A model generated the notes under the pieces. The model was not told the origin of the DNA and ran no database searches. It saw only the letters and a list, made by a program, of their open reading frames with translations. Below, piece after piece: positions 34,145 through 43,657 of a DNA stretch of 64,000 nt; the stretch's first letter is position 1, and every line of letters begins with the position of its first letter. The translations under genes were made by a program, and so were the position numbers. The DNA is taken from assembly GCF_010548275.1 (NCBI RefSeq), contig NZ_JAAGLT010000007.1, positions 62,001 to 126,000 of the forward strand. The letters run 5' to 3'. Source of the DNA: Streptomyces sp. SID12488 (lineage in GTDB: Bacteria > Actinomycetota > Actinomycetes > Streptomycetales > Streptomycetaceae).

Positions 34145-35752
34145 TCAGTGGGAGGCGCCTGCCGTCGCCGGCGGCAGCTGCGCCACGCCCGGATCCCCCG
34201 AGTCCGCCGTGTAGTCCGACGACTTCGTCTCGTCCACGCCGTCCGGGGCCTTCAGCGCCTTCAGCACGAAGGTGAGGACCACCGTCACGACGACGTTCAG
34301 GACGAACGCCGTCAGGCCGATGTAGCCGATCTCACCGATCCCCGGGATCTCCTTCGCGCTGCCGCCGAAGTGCTTCTGCGTCGGGGACGCGACCCCGTAC
34401 GCTGCCAGCGTGCCGTACAGCATGCCGACCGCCCAGCCGGCCAGCAGGGCCCAGCGGTGGAACCAGCGGGTGAACAGGCCGCCGACGAGGGACGGGAAGG
34501 TCTGCAGGATCCAGATGCCGCCCAGCAGCTGGAAGTTGATGGCGACCGTCTTGTCCATGGTCAGGACGAAGATCAGCGCGCCCACCTTCACCAGCAGCGA
34601 GACCAGCTTGGAGACCTTGGTCTCCTGCGCCGGTGTCGCGTCGGGCTTGAGGAAGTCCTTGTAGATGTTGCGGGTGAAGAGGTTCGCCGCCGCGATGGAC
34701 ATGATGGCCGCCGGGACCAGCGCCCCGATGCCGATCGCCGCGAAGGCCACACCCGCGAACCAGGACGGGAACATGTCCTCGAAGAGCTGCGGGATCGCCA
34801 ACTGGGGGTTGGTGACCTTGACCCCGGCCGCGATCGCCATGAAGCCCAGCAGGGCGAGCAGCCCGAGCATCAGGGAGTACAGCGGCAGGATCGTGGTGTT
34901 GCGGCGGATCACCTCACGGCTCCTGGAGGACAGCGTCGCCGTGATCGAGTGCGGGTACATGAACAGCGCGAGGGCGGAACCCAGCGCCAGCGTGGCGTAG
35001 GTCCACTGGCCGGCCTCGGCCGGGATCAGCGCGCCCGCCTTGGCGGCGGTGTACTTCTCGCTCGCCGCGCCGAAGATCTCGTCGAAGCCGCCCAGCTTGA
35101 TCGGGATGTAGATGATCGCCACCGCGATGACGATGTAGATCAGCGTGTCCTTCACGAACGCGATCAGGGCGGGGGCCCGCAGGCCGGAGGAGTACGTGTA
35201 GGCCGCCAGCACGCCGAAGGCGATCAGCAGTGGCAGGTCCTTCACGAACCAGTTCGTGTTCTCGCCGCCGCCGACGCCCATCACGTCGAGGACCGCCTGG
35301 ATGCCGACCAGTTGGAGTGCGATGTACGGCATGGTCGCGAGGATGCCGGTGACCGCCACCGCCAGCGACAGGCCCTTCGAGCCGAAGCGACCGCGGACGA
35401 AGTCCGAGGTCGTGACGTATCCGTGCTTGTGGGAGACCGACCACAGGCGGGGCAGGAACGTGAAGATCAGGGGGTACACCAGAATCGTGTACGGCACCGC
35501 GAAGAAGCCGGCCGCGCCCGCCGCGTAGATCGCCGCCGGTACGGCCACGAAGGTGTACGCCGTGTAGAGGTCTCCGCCGAGCAGGAACCAGGTGACCCAG
35601 GTGCCGAACGACCGGCCGCCCAGGCCCCATTCGTCGAGGCTGTTCTCGTTCTCGGCCTTGCGCCAGCGCGTGGCCATGAAGCCGACGACCGTGACGGCCA
35701 GGAAGAAGATGATGAAGACGGTGAGTGCCACACCGTTCACGCCGTCGTTCAC
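34145..35752 (-). CDS. mctP: Sodium:solute symporter, monocarboxylate permease (MctP-like)
   Basis: A 535-residue protein of the SSS family with about thirteen transmembrane helices. It resembles MctP and ActP permeases for acetate, lactate or pyruvate; conserved patches include YTAYTFVAVPAAIYAAGAAG and SIAAANLFTRNIYKDF. Its GTG start overlaps the stop of the DUF3311 gene (GTGA), the usual partner of this permease type. Substrate range cannot be set from sequence. Confidence 0.88.
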   Translation of the reverse strand: MNDGVNGVALTVFIIFFLAVTVVGFMATRWRKAENENSLDEWGLGGRSFGTWVTWFLLGGDLYTAYTFVAVPAAIYAAGAAGFFAVPYTILVYPLIFTFLPRLWSVSHKHGYVTTSDFVRGRFGSKGLSLAVAVTGILATMPYIALQLVGIQAVLDVMGVGGGENTNWFVKDLPLLIAFGVLAAYTYSSGLRAPALIAFVKDTLIYIVIAVAIIYIPIKLGGFDEIFGAASEKYTAAKAGALIPAEAGQWTYATLALGSALALFMYPHSITATLSSRSREVIRRNTTILPLYSLMLGLLALLGFMAIAAGVKVTNPQLAIPQLFEDMFPSWFAGVAFAAIGIGALVPAAIMSIAAANLFTRNIYKDFLKPDATPAQETKVSKLVSLLVKVGALIFVLTMDKTVAINFQLLGGIWILQTFPSLVGGLFTRWFHRWALLAGWAVGMLYGTLAAYGVASPTQKHFGGSAKEIPGIGEIGYIGLTAFVLNVVVTVVLTFVLKALKAPDGVDETKSSDYTADSGDPGVAQLPPATAGASH

Positions 35753-36033
35753 GCGGACGCACCCCCGTCCTTGGAAGCGGCCTTGCGGGCGCGCTGGTCA
35801 CGCTGCCAGAGCTGGTACGCGGTCATCGTCAGCGCGGTGGAGACGAACACCCACAGCATCTGGTACCAGTAGAAGAACGGGATGCCGATGAAGGCCGGAT
35901 CGACCTTCGCGTACGAGCCCACCCACAGCATCGCGACGAATGGTGCGAAGAGGCAGAGCCCGATGACGACGCGGATCGGAGTCACCACCGGTTGTTCCGT
36001 GACCGGTTGTCTCACTTCAGGCGCTTCAGGCAT
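35749..36033 (-). CDS. DUF3311 small membrane protein, partner of MctP
   Basis: 94 residues with two hydrophobic segments (RVVIGLCLFAPFVAMLWVG and FYWYQMLWVFVSTALTM) and a basic C-terminus. DUF3311 proteins are regularly encoded directly before SSS monocarboxylate permeases and probably form an accessory subunit. The ATG at 36033 was chosen as the first with a plausible site (GGGGACGG about 10 bases upstream); a longer in-frame start at 36054 exists. Confidence 0.85.
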   Translation of the reverse strand: MPEAPEVRQPVTEQPVVTPIRVVIGLCLFAPFVAMLWVGSYAKVDPAFIGIPFFYWYQMLWVFVSTALTMTAYQLWQRDQRARKAASKDGGASA

Positions 36034-36145
36034 GTCAGGACTCCGTCCCCTCACCGATTCCCGTGATCAGTTCTCTATGATCACTTGTGCAACGCGCAGG
36101 AATCTAGAGGACGGTTCCGTCTTATGTAACCCCGCAGTCAGGGGG

Positions 36146-36937
<792 letters not shown>

Positions 36938-37072
36938 CTACGGCCGGCATCCCGCCGGTCCAAGTGCACATCGTGGCACGGTCGGCGCCGCGATTGACCT
37001 GTGAATGGTCTCTACGGACCCCACCGACCCTCGCGCGCTCCGTGATCCCCTCTGTATACCTTCACGCCCCCT

Positions 37073-37088
37073 GCTGGTCTAGTCCACC
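37073..37088. promoter_or_regulatory. DasR operator (dre) site 1
   Basis: GCTGGTCTAGTCCACC matches the dre palindrome around TGGTCTAGACCA with two changes. Located about 160 bases from the dasR start, it may serve autoregulation. Confidence 0.75.
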
Positions 37089-37132
37089 GCACGAAAAGCC
37101 CTTCCCAAGCCCGCATCCGCACCCTCCCCCGA

Positions 37133-37148
37133 AGTGGTCTACCCGGTG
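37133..37148. promoter_or_regulatory. DasR operator (dre) site 2, weaker
   Basis: AGTGGTCTACCCGGTG keeps the left half TGGTCT and part of the right half of the dre consensus. Confidence 0.55.
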
Positions 37149-37279
37149 GCGGATGGATGTGCAGGGTATTTCCGCCACTTTCTTACTTAAAGGTTCCTGC
37201 ATATGTAGGTCGCATAACGGCTGGTCAAAGGCGTTCCCGCACCCTTGACACGTTGTTTGGTCTGAGCCAAGCTCCGCCT

Positions 37280-37295
37280 ACTGGTCTACACCATT
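37280..37295. promoter_or_regulatory. DasR operator (dre) site 3 at the dasA start region
   Basis: ACTGGTCTACACCATT is close to the full dre consensus and falls at the expected transcription start of dasA, 25 bases before its GTG. Confidence 0.85.
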
Positions 37296-37320
37296 GGTCC
37301 AGCTCCCAGAGGAGGTTGGC

Positions 37321-38604
37321 GTGAAGCGCAAGCTGATAGCCGCGATCGGTATCGCGGGCATGATGGTCTCCATCGCGGCATGCGGGGACAGTGACAGCGG
37401 AAGCTCGGACAACTCCGGCGCCGACGCCAAGGAGCTGACCGTCTGGCTGACCGTGGACGCGCAGAACAACTGGCCCGGGCTGGTGAAGGCCGCCGACGCC
37501 ACGCTGACCAAGAAGCACCCCGGCATCAAGATCAACCACGAGTACTACGGCTGGCCCGACAAGAACGCCAAGCTCGACGCCGTCCTCGCCACCGACAAGG
37601 CCCCCGACGTTGTCGAGATGGGCAACACCGAGATGCTCGGTTACATGGTCAAGGGCGCCTTCGCACCCCTCGACCCGGCGAAGTTCGACAACTCCACCGC
37701 CTGGCTGGACGGCCTCAAGGCCTCCGTCACCTACGACGGCAAGACGTACGGCGTCCCCTACTACGCCGGTGGCCGCGTCGCCAACTGGCGTAAGGACGTG
37801 GCGGCTTCGGTCGGCGTCAAGTCCGTGCCGAAGACGTACGCCGAGCTGACCTCCGACCTGGACAAGATCCAGAAGAAGGAGGGCGGCAAGTACAACGCCT
37901 GGTACCAGCCCACCCGCGACTGGTACGCCGCCATGTCCTTCGTGTACGACGCCGGCGGCTCGATCGCCGAGGAGTCGGGCGGCCAGTGGAAGGCGAGCCT
38001 GTCTTCCCCGGAGTCCGTCAAGGGCCTCACCGAGTTCAAGAACGTCATCGACAAGTACATGCACGGCGACAAGACCAAGGACGAGTCCGACCGCTACATC
38101 GTCTACGGTCAGGGCAAGACGAGCATGATCTTCGCCGCCGCCTGGGAGGGCGGGTCCGCGGAGGCGCCGGAGAACGACAAGACCGGCAAGCTCAAGGGCA
38201 ACCTGGAGAACTTCGTGATGCCCGGCCCGTCCGGCAAGAACATGCCGGTCTTCCTTGGCGGTTCGGACCTCGCCGTCCCGGTGAAGTCGAAGGCGCAGAC
38301 GGTCGCCGCCGAGTGGATCAACGCCTACACCGGAGCGAGCGGCCAGAAGGGCCTGATCGCCAAGGGCAACCTGCCCAACAACAAGACCGACCTCGCCACC
38401 CTCAAGAGCGACCCGGCGACGGCGGTCCCGGCCACGGCGGCCGAGTCCAACTGGTTCGTGCCGATGGCACCGGGCTGGGGCCAGGTCGAGAAGGCCCAGA
38501 TCCTGCAGACGATGCTGCAGAGCATCGGCACCGGCAAGAAGTCGGTCGAGGACGCCGCGAAGGAAGCGGACACGGCGATCGACAAGGTCATCAACGTCAA
38601 GTAG
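37321..38604 (+). CDS. dasA: Chitobiose ABC transporter substrate-binding lipoprotein DasA
   Basis: 427 residues. A lipoprotein signal with lipobox SIAAC places the lipidated Cys at residue 21, followed by a Ser/Asp-rich linker and an extracellular solute-binding family 1 domain (EYYGWPDKNAKLDAVLATDK, APDVVEMGNTEM). DasA captures chitobiose and N-acetylglucosamine oligomers for DasBC; the ATPase MsiK, encoded elsewhere, powers the transporter. GTG 37321 has GGAGG 6 bases upstream. A hairpin after the stop may keep dasA more abundant than dasBC. Confidence 0.95.
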   Translation: MKRKLIAAIGIAGMMVSIAACGDSDSGSSDNSGADAKELTVWLTVDAQNNWPGLVKAADATLTKKHPGIKINHEYYGWPDKNAKLDAVLATDKAPDVVEMGNTEMLGYMVKGAFAPLDPAKFDNSTAWLDGLKASVTYDGKTYGVPYYAGGRVANWRKDVAASVGVKSVPKTYAELTSDLDKIQKKEGGKYNAWYQPTRDWYAAMSFVYDAGGSIAEESGGQWKASLSSPESVKGLTEFKNVIDKYMHGDKTKDESDRYIVYGQGKTSMIFAAAWEGGSAEAPENDKTGKLKGNLENFVMPGPSGKNMPVFLGGSDLAVPVKSKAQTVAAEWINAYTGASGQKGLIAKGNLPNNKTDLATLKSDPATAVPATAAESNWFVPMAPGWGQVEKAQILQTMLQSIGTGKKSVEDAAKEADTAIDKVINVK

Positions 38605-38613
38605 CGAGCCGAG

Positions 38614-38642
38614 GCGGGGCCCTGTCACGGGGCGGGCCCCGC
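38614..38642 (+). terminator. Attenuating hairpin between dasA and dasB
   Basis: Arms 38614-38622 and 38634-38642 (GCGGGGCCC on the left) are exact reverse complements with an 11-base loop, 10 bases after the dasA stop. Hairpins of this kind after a binding-protein gene usually stabilise the upstream message and reduce read-through. Confidence 0.65.
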
Positions 38643-38749
38643 TCGCCCGCACCCGAAGGACTTGCAGGTCCTGCAGGTCCTTCAGGACCTACGAGACCCG
38701 GACGACCGCAACGACCGTACGACCTGAGGGACCGCTGAGGAGCGCGCGG

Positions 38750-39763
38750 ATGAGTGCCGCCGATACGACCGCCGATACGACCACACCTGCCAAGCTGCCG
38801 CCGTCGACGCGGCACGCGCAGCCGTCACCGCCGACCGGCAAGGACGCACCGCCACCCGCGAGGCGGACCCCGAAGGCCACCGCCGCAATTCCGTGGGCCC
38901 TGCTCGCGCCCTGTCTGCTGATCCTCGCGCTGGTCCTCGGCTATCCCCTCGTACGTCTGGTCACCCTGTCCTTCCAGAAGTTCGGGCAGTCCCAGCTGTG
39001 GGGTTTCCAGCCGGCCGAGTCGGTGGGCTTCGACAACTTCGGCAAGGTGCTCGGCGACAGCGAGTTCTGGGACGTCGTCGTACGCACCATCGTCTTCGCC
39101 GTCGGCTGCGTGGTCCTCACCATGGTCGGCGGCATGCTGATCGCGCTGCTGCTCCAGCGGGTGAGCGGCTGGATGAAGACGCTCATCAACATCGTCCTGG
39201 TGGCCAGCTGGGGCATGCCGATCATCGTGGCGACCACCGTCTTCAAGTGGCTGTTCGACTCCGACTACGGGATCGTCAACGCGCTGCTGAGCAGGCTGCC
39301 GGGCGTCGAACTGATCGGCCACAACTGGTTCGCGAGCGGACCGCAGGGCCTGGCCGTCATCATGCTGCTCGTCGTCTGGGGCGCGGTGCCGTTCGTGGTC
39401 ATCACGCTCGGCGCGGGGCTGACCCAGGTCCCGAAGGAGCTGGAGGAGGCGGCCCGGCTGGACGGCGCGGGCGCCTGGGGCGTCTTCCGTTACGTCACCC
39501 TCCCCATCCTCAAGCCGATCATCGTGATGCTCACGACCCTGTCGGTCATCTGGGACATGGGTGTGTTCCCCCAGGTGTTCGTCATGCGGAACGGCCACCC
39601 GGAGGCCGAGTTCCAGCTCCTGACCACCTACTCCTACGACCGGGCCTTCGCCGTCAACGACTATGCCCAGGGCTCGGCGATAGCCCTGCTCACCGTGGTG
39701 CTGCTGCTCGGTGTCGTCGCCGTCTACATGCGCCAGATGCTGAAGATCGGAGACGTCGAATGA
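38750..39763 (+). CDS. dasB: Chitobiose ABC transporter permease DasB
   Basis: 337 residues: a proline-rich cytoplasmic tail (~40 residues), then six transmembrane helices of the MalF type. The EAA loop that contacts the ATPase reads EEAARLDGAGAWGVFRYVTLP (residues ~226-246 region). The start ATG at 38750 is preceded by GAGGAG. It overlaps dasC by 4 bases (ATGA). Confidence 0.93.
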   Translation: MSAADTTADTTTPAKLPPSTRHAQPSPPTGKDAPPPARRTPKATAAIPWALLAPCLLILALVLGYPLVRLVTLSFQKFGQSQLWGFQPAESVGFDNFGKVLGDSEFWDVVVRTIVFAVGCVVLTMVGGMLIALLLQRVSGWMKTLINIVLVASWGMPIIVATTVFKWLFDSDYGIVNALLSRLPGVELIGHNWFASGPQGLAVIMLLVVWGAVPFVVITLGAGLTQVPKELEEAARLDGAGAWGVFRYVTLPILKPIIVMLTTLSVIWDMGVFPQVFVMRNGHPEAEFQLLTTYSYDRAFAVNDYAQGSAIALLTVVLLLGVVAVYMRQMLKIGDVE

Positions 39764-40647
39764 GCAGCGTGACCAGCACGACCAGCGTGACCGGTATGAG
39801 CGCGGCAGCCCCGGTGCTGCCCGGGAAGCCCCGGAAGTCGAAGGCCGGCTGGAACCTGCTGGGCCTGTTCGTCTTCCTGACGGCCGGCTTCCCCGTCTAC
39901 TGGATGCTGAACACGGCGTTCAAACCGGCGAAGGACGCGATCGACCCCGACCCGAGCCTGCTGCCGACGGGCTTCACCCTCGCCAACTTCCGCCGCGCGC
40001 TGAACATCGCCGACTTCTGGGGCCCGGTCGGCCGCAGCCTCATCGTGTCCCTGACGGTGGTGGTGATCGGCATCATCGTGGGCATGCTGGCCGCCCTCGC
40101 CATCTCACGCTTCGCCTTCCGCGGCCGAAAGGTCGTCATCGTCGGCATTTTGGCCGTGCAGATGGTCCCCCTGGTCGCGATGATCATCCCCGTGTTCCTG
40201 CTTCTCAACGACCTCGACCAGTACGACCGGCTGTCCGGCCTGATCATCACCTACCTCACCTTCATCCTTCCGTTCACGGTGTGGACCCTGCGCGGCTTCA
40301 TCGTCAACATCCCCAAGGAACTGGAGGAGGCCGCGATGGTCGACGGCTGCTCCCGCACCACCGCCTTCCTCCGCGTGGTCTTCCCGCTCCTGGCCCCCGG
40401 CCTGGTCGCCACCTCGGTCTACGGCTTCATCCAGGCCTGGAACGAGTACCTCTACGCCCTGATGCTGATGAGCCAGAAGAACCAGACCGCCACCGTCTGG
40501 CTCGGCAACTTCACCACCAAGCACGGCACCGAGTACGCCCCGATGATGGCCGGCTCCACGATGATGGCCGTGCCGATCGTCGTCCTCTTCCTCCTCGTCC
40601 AGCGCAAGATGGCCGCGGGCCTGACCGCGGGCGCCGTGAAGGGATAA
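39760..40647 (+). CDS. dasC: Chitobiose ABC transporter permease DasC
   Basis: 295 residues, MalG-type permease with six helices and the EAA loop EEAAMVDGCSRTTAFLRVVFP. It forms the channel with DasB. The ATG overlaps the dasB stop. The N-terminus is Ser/Thr-rich (SSVTSTTSVTGMS); a later ATG at residue 13 is a possible alternative start. The glycoside hydrolase gene begins 9 bases downstream, so the transport and degradation genes form one unit. Confidence 0.93.
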   Translation: MSSVTSTTSVTGMSAAAPVLPGKPRKSKAGWNLLGLFVFLTAGFPVYWMLNTAFKPAKDAIDPDPSLLPTGFTLANFRRALNIADFWGPVGRSLIVSLTVVVIGIIVGMLAALAISRFAFRGRKVVIVGILAVQMVPLVAMIIPVFLLLNDLDQYDRLSGLIITYLTFILPFTVWTLRGFIVNIPKELEEAAMVDGCSRTTAFLRVVFPLLAPGLVATSVYGFIQAWNEYLYALMLMSQKNQTATVWLGNFTTKHGTEYAPMMAGSTMMAVPIVVLFLLVQRKMAAGLTAGAVKG

Positions 40648-40656
40648 CCCCACCCG

Positions 40657-42171
40657 ATGACGACACTCGCCCGCCGCCCCGCTGCGTTTGATCCGGAAAA
40701 AGACGGCCTCACCCGCAACGCGCTCACGGTTCTCCAGCCCGGCTTCATCGGCACCAGGGCCCCCGACTGGCTGCTGCGCCGCCTCGCCGAGGGCCTGGCC
40801 TCCGTGGGCCTGTTCGGCCGCAACATCACGTCCCCCGCCCAGCTGGCCGCCCTCACCGCCCAGTTGCGTGCCGAACGCGACGACGTCCTGGTCGCGATCG
40901 ACGAGGAGGGCGGCGATGTCACCCGCCTGGAGGTCCACACCGGCTCCTCCTTCCCCGGCAACCACGCCCTGGGCGCGGTCGACGACAGCCGGCTGACCGA
41001 ACAGGTGGCGTACGAGCTCGGCCACCGCCTCCGTGCCTGCGGGGTCAATCTCAACTGGGCCCCGTCGGCGGACGTCAACTCCAACCCCGCCAACCCCGTC
41101 ATCGGCGTCCGCTCCTTCGGGGCCGACCCGGAGCTGGTCGCCCGCCACACCGCGGCCTACGTCACCGGTCTCCAGACGGCGGGCGTCGCCGCCTGCACGA
41201 AGCACTTCCCGGGTCACGGCGACACGTCGGTCGACTCCCACCACGCCCTCCCGCGCATCGACGCGAGCCGCTCGGTCGTCCTCGACCGCGAGCTGTCCCC
41301 GTTCCGTGCCGCGATCGCCGCCGGCACCAGGGCGGTGATGAGCGCCCACATCCTGATCCCGTCCCTGGACGCCGACCGCCCGGCCACCCTCTCCCACCCG
41401 GTCCTCACGGACCTCCTGCGCGGCGAACTCGGCTACACCGGCCTGATCGTCACCGACGGCATGGAGATGCAGGCCATCGCGGGCACCTACGGCATCGAAC
41501 ACGGCAGCGTCCTCGCCATCGCCGCCGGTGCCGACGCCATCTGCGTGGGCGGCGGCCTCGCAGACGACGAGACGGTACGCCGCCTGCGTGACGCCCTGGT
41601 CAAGGCCGTCCGAACCGGCGAACTCCCGGAAGAACGCCTCGCGGACGCGGCGGAACGAGTCCGGACCCTGTCCCGCTGGACGGCGGCACCACCGCAGGAG
41701 CCCTCCGCCCCGAGGCTCACGGACGTCGGCCTTCTCGCCGCCCGACGCGCCGTGGAGACGACGTACCCGGCGGACTCGGCCCCGTTCGAACCCCTCCGCG
41801 AGCCCCCGTACGTGGCCGCCTTCACCCCCGTGGCGAACTTCGCCGTCGGCAACGAGACCCCGTGGGGTGTGGCGGCCGAGCTGGTACGCCTGCTGCCCGG
41901 CACCCGCACCGGCACCTTCACCGGCGAGGCCGCGGCCCGGGCGGCCCTGACCGAGGCGGGCCCGAGCCGTATCGTCGCCGTGGTCCGGGACGAACACCGC
42001 CACCCGTGGATGTCGGCGGCCCTCGACACCCTCCTCACCGCCCGCCCCGACACGATCGTCGTCGAGATGGGCGTCCCCCAGTCCCCCCGCCGAGGCGCCG
42101 CCCACCTGGCAACCCACGGAGCAGCCAGAGTCTGCGGCCAGGCGGCAGCAGAGATCATCGCGGGGGAGTAA
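40657..42171 (+). CDS. GH3 beta-N-acetylglucosaminidase (NagZ-like)
   Basis: 504 residues without a signal peptide, so cytoplasmic. The NagZ-type catalytic His/Asp dyad lies in KHFPGHGDTSVDSHH and the nucleophile Asp in LIVTDGMEMQAI. Substrate-binding KH(F/S)xGHG is intact. The C-terminal ~170 residues form the second, non-catalytic GH3 domain. Encoded right after dasC, it probably cleaves imported chitobiose to N-acetylglucosamine. Some Streptomyces annotations use das-series names for hydrolases here; I have not assigned a symbol. Confidence 0.9.
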   Translation: MTTLARRPAAFDPEKDGLTRNALTVLQPGFIGTRAPDWLLRRLAEGLASVGLFGRNITSPAQLAALTAQLRAERDDVLVAIDEEGGDVTRLEVHTGSSFPGNHALGAVDDSRLTEQVAYELGHRLRACGVNLNWAPSADVNSNPANPVIGVRSFGADPELVARHTAAYVTGLQTAGVAACTKHFPGHGDTSVDSHHALPRIDASRSVVLDRELSPFRAAIAAGTRAVMSAHILIPSLDADRPATLSHPVLTDLLRGELGYTGLIVTDGMEMQAIAGTYGIEHGSVLAIAAGADAICVGGGLADDETVRRLRDALVKAVRTGELPEERLADAAERVRTLSRWTAAPPQEPSAPRLTDVGLLAARRAVETTYPADSAPFEPLREPPYVAAFTPVANFAVGNETPWGVAAELVRLLPGTRTGTFTGEAAARAALTEAGPSRIVAVVRDEHRHPWMSAALDTLLTARPDTIVVEMGVPQSPRRGAAHLATHGAARVCGQAAAEIIAGE

Positions 42172-42187
42172 CCAGACAACGACAAAA

Positions 42188-42223
42188 GCGCCGGTCCCCC
42201 TCCAAAAGAGGGAGGACCGGCGC
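42188..42223. terminator. Near-perfect 15-bp hairpin between convergent GH3 and nagB genes
   Basis: Arms 42188-42202 and 42208-42223 pair apart from one bulged base (GCGCCGGTCC outer stem). It lies 16 bases after the GH3 stop and serves both convergent transcripts. Confidence 0.75.
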
Positions 42224-42224
42224 G

Positions 42225-42290
42225 CCACTTTAGGGGCGCGGGGAACTGCGCGACAAGCCACAACGGACCCGCACCCAGCCGAGAACCGAA
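42225..42290. repeat. Dispersed intergenic repeat, family 1, copy D
   Basis: Contains TTTAGGGGCGCGGGGAACTG, GCGACAAGCCACAACGGACC and a trailing CGAGAACCGAA, the modules shared with copies B, C and E. It lies between the terminator and the nagB stop codon. Confidence 0.62.
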
Positions 42291-42311
42291 CCCGGCAGAC
42301 GCGCAGATCCC

Positions 42312-43097
42312 TTAAATCCCCTGCCAGTCAGGCTTATTGACAAAAGTGTGCCGAAAATAGTCCGCAAGCTTCAGCTTGGAAGCCGCCCCCTCGTCAACAA
42401 CCACCGTCGCATGCGGATGCAACTGCAGCGCCGACGCGGGGCACACCGCAGCAACAGGCCCCTCCACAGTCGCCGCCACGGCATCTGCCTTACCCTCGCC
42501 AGTCGCAAGCAGCACCAGATGCCGCGCCTCAAGAATCGTGCCGATGCCCTGCGTGATGACGTGATGCGGCACCTGACCGATGTCGCCGTCGAAGAACCGC
42601 GCGTTGTCGATCCGCGTCTGCTCGGTCAACGTCTTGATCCGGGTCCGCGAGCGCAGCGACGAGCACGGTTCGTTGAACCCGATGTGTCCGTCGGTCCCGA
42701 TCCCCAGCAACTGCAGGTCGACCCCGCCGGCCTCGGCCAGCGCCCTGTCGTACGCCTCGCACGCCCCCCGCACGTCCTCGGCGGTCCCGTCCGGCCCCAT
42801 GAACGCGTCCATCCCGATCCCGAGCGGCTCCAGCACCTCGCGCCGCAGCACCGAACGGTACGACTCCGGATGCTCGGCCGGCAGCCCCACGTACTCGTCG
42901 AGCTGGGCTATCCGAGCCCGGGACACCTCCACGGCACCGGAACTCACCTGGGCCGCGAGCGCCTGGTAGATGGGCAGCGGGGTCGAGCCGGTGGCCACGC
43001 CGAGCAGGGCGGTCGGCTTGTGCCGGAGCAGCTGTGCCATGGCCCCGGCGATGAGCTCGCCACCCGCCTTGGCGTCCGGAACGATGACAACTTCCAC
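42312..43097 (-). CDS. nagB: Glucosamine-6-phosphate deaminase
   Basis: Converts glucosamine-6-phosphate to fructose-6-phosphate and ammonia; its substrate is the DasR inducer. The GTG start at 43097 gives 261 residues, the normal NagB length. Catalytic motifs are QLDEYVGL (Asp), GIGTDGHIGFNEP (Asp/His/Glu relay) and VTQGIGTI. The longer in-frame extension upstream is low-complexity and contains a dre site, so it is rejected. A dre site lies 29-44 bases upstream of the start. Confidence 0.95.
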   Translation of the reverse strand: MEVVIVPDAKAGGELIAGAMAQLLRHKPTALLGVATGSTPLPIYQALAAQVSSGAVEVSRARIAQLDEYVGLPAEHPESYRSVLRREVLEPLGIGMDAFMGPDGTAEDVRGACEAYDRALAEAGGVDLQLLGIGTDGHIGFNEPCSSLRSRTRIKTLTEQTRIDNARFFDGDIGQVPHHVITQGIGTILEARHLVLLATGEGKADAVAATVEGPVAAVCPASALQLHPHATVVVDEGAASKLKLADYFRHTFVNKPDWQGI

Positions 43098-43125
43098 GCT
43101 GGGCCTGCCGATCTGGAGAGAACCG

Positions 43126-43141
43126 TGTGGTTTAGACCAAT
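43126..43141. promoter_or_regulatory. DasR operator (dre) of nagB
   Basis: TGTGGTTTAGACCAAT matches dre with one change in the left half. It sits 29 bases upstream of the nagB GTG. Confidence 0.88.
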
Positions 43142-43322
43142 CTAACAGACCGTGGTAACGGCGGAAATTGGCCTGGCGATCCACCCCCGCACAGGAACCA
43201 ACAGAGCTAGGCTGCATGGAGGACGCTTGTGGCGTCCGACTAGTTCTTTCGGACAGCCTTCAGGTGCCCGGTCTGCTCGTGAAAGCACAGCAACAAACAC
43301 TCTTCAACGCATGGACACAACC

Positions 43323-43338
43323 TGTGGTCTAGTCCACA
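43323..43338. promoter_or_regulatory. Second dre-like site upstream of nagB
   Basis: TGTGGTCTAGTCCACA is a near-perfect dre palindrome with a single break. It is 226 bases from the nagB start and 320 from the kinase start on the other strand. Confidence 0.8.
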
Positions 43339-43657
43339 ATGCGTAGAGGGGCACGCGAAGAGACGTACGGCGAGATCTACGAAGAGACACAAGACCAGAG
43401 CCTCCGTCTTCCCCGCACAGGAAGACGGATCGAGGAACCGGGGCTCTCTGCCCTGACTGCGCCGGCTCCTCATCCATCGGCCGACCGGGACCGCACACCC
43501 CACGGCCGTTGCTGCTCCGGGCTGCGGTGCCGGGAGGGCTGAGGGTCCCTCTCAGGCGCCGCGGCCCGCGGGTGTTTCCGGGCCCGTTCGAGGCCCCCGC
43601 CCGCCACGGTTTCCGGCCATGTCCGAACCGGCGGGTACGCTCGCACCCGTGCCCTCC

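Larger units (their letters stand above)
43098..43657. other. Non-coding control region between nagB and the sensor kinase gene
   Basis: The region has no ORF with coding character. It carries two dre sites (43126-43141 and 43323-43338) and a short hairpin with arms GGACGC at 43221-43226 and GCGTCC at 43232-43237. The second dre faces both nagB and the kinase gene, so DasR control of the kinase is possible but untested. Confidence 0.6.

Noticed and set aside
37225..38652. Long minus-strand open frame opposite dasA
   Set aside because: DasA has a lipobox, family motifs and a regulated promoter; the opposite frame is Leu/Gly/Val-rich noise.
43339..43542. Possible 67-codon plus-strand gene downstream of the second dre site
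   Set aside because: No ribosome site, Arg/Glu-rich composition and no continuity with any neighbour; treated as non-coding.
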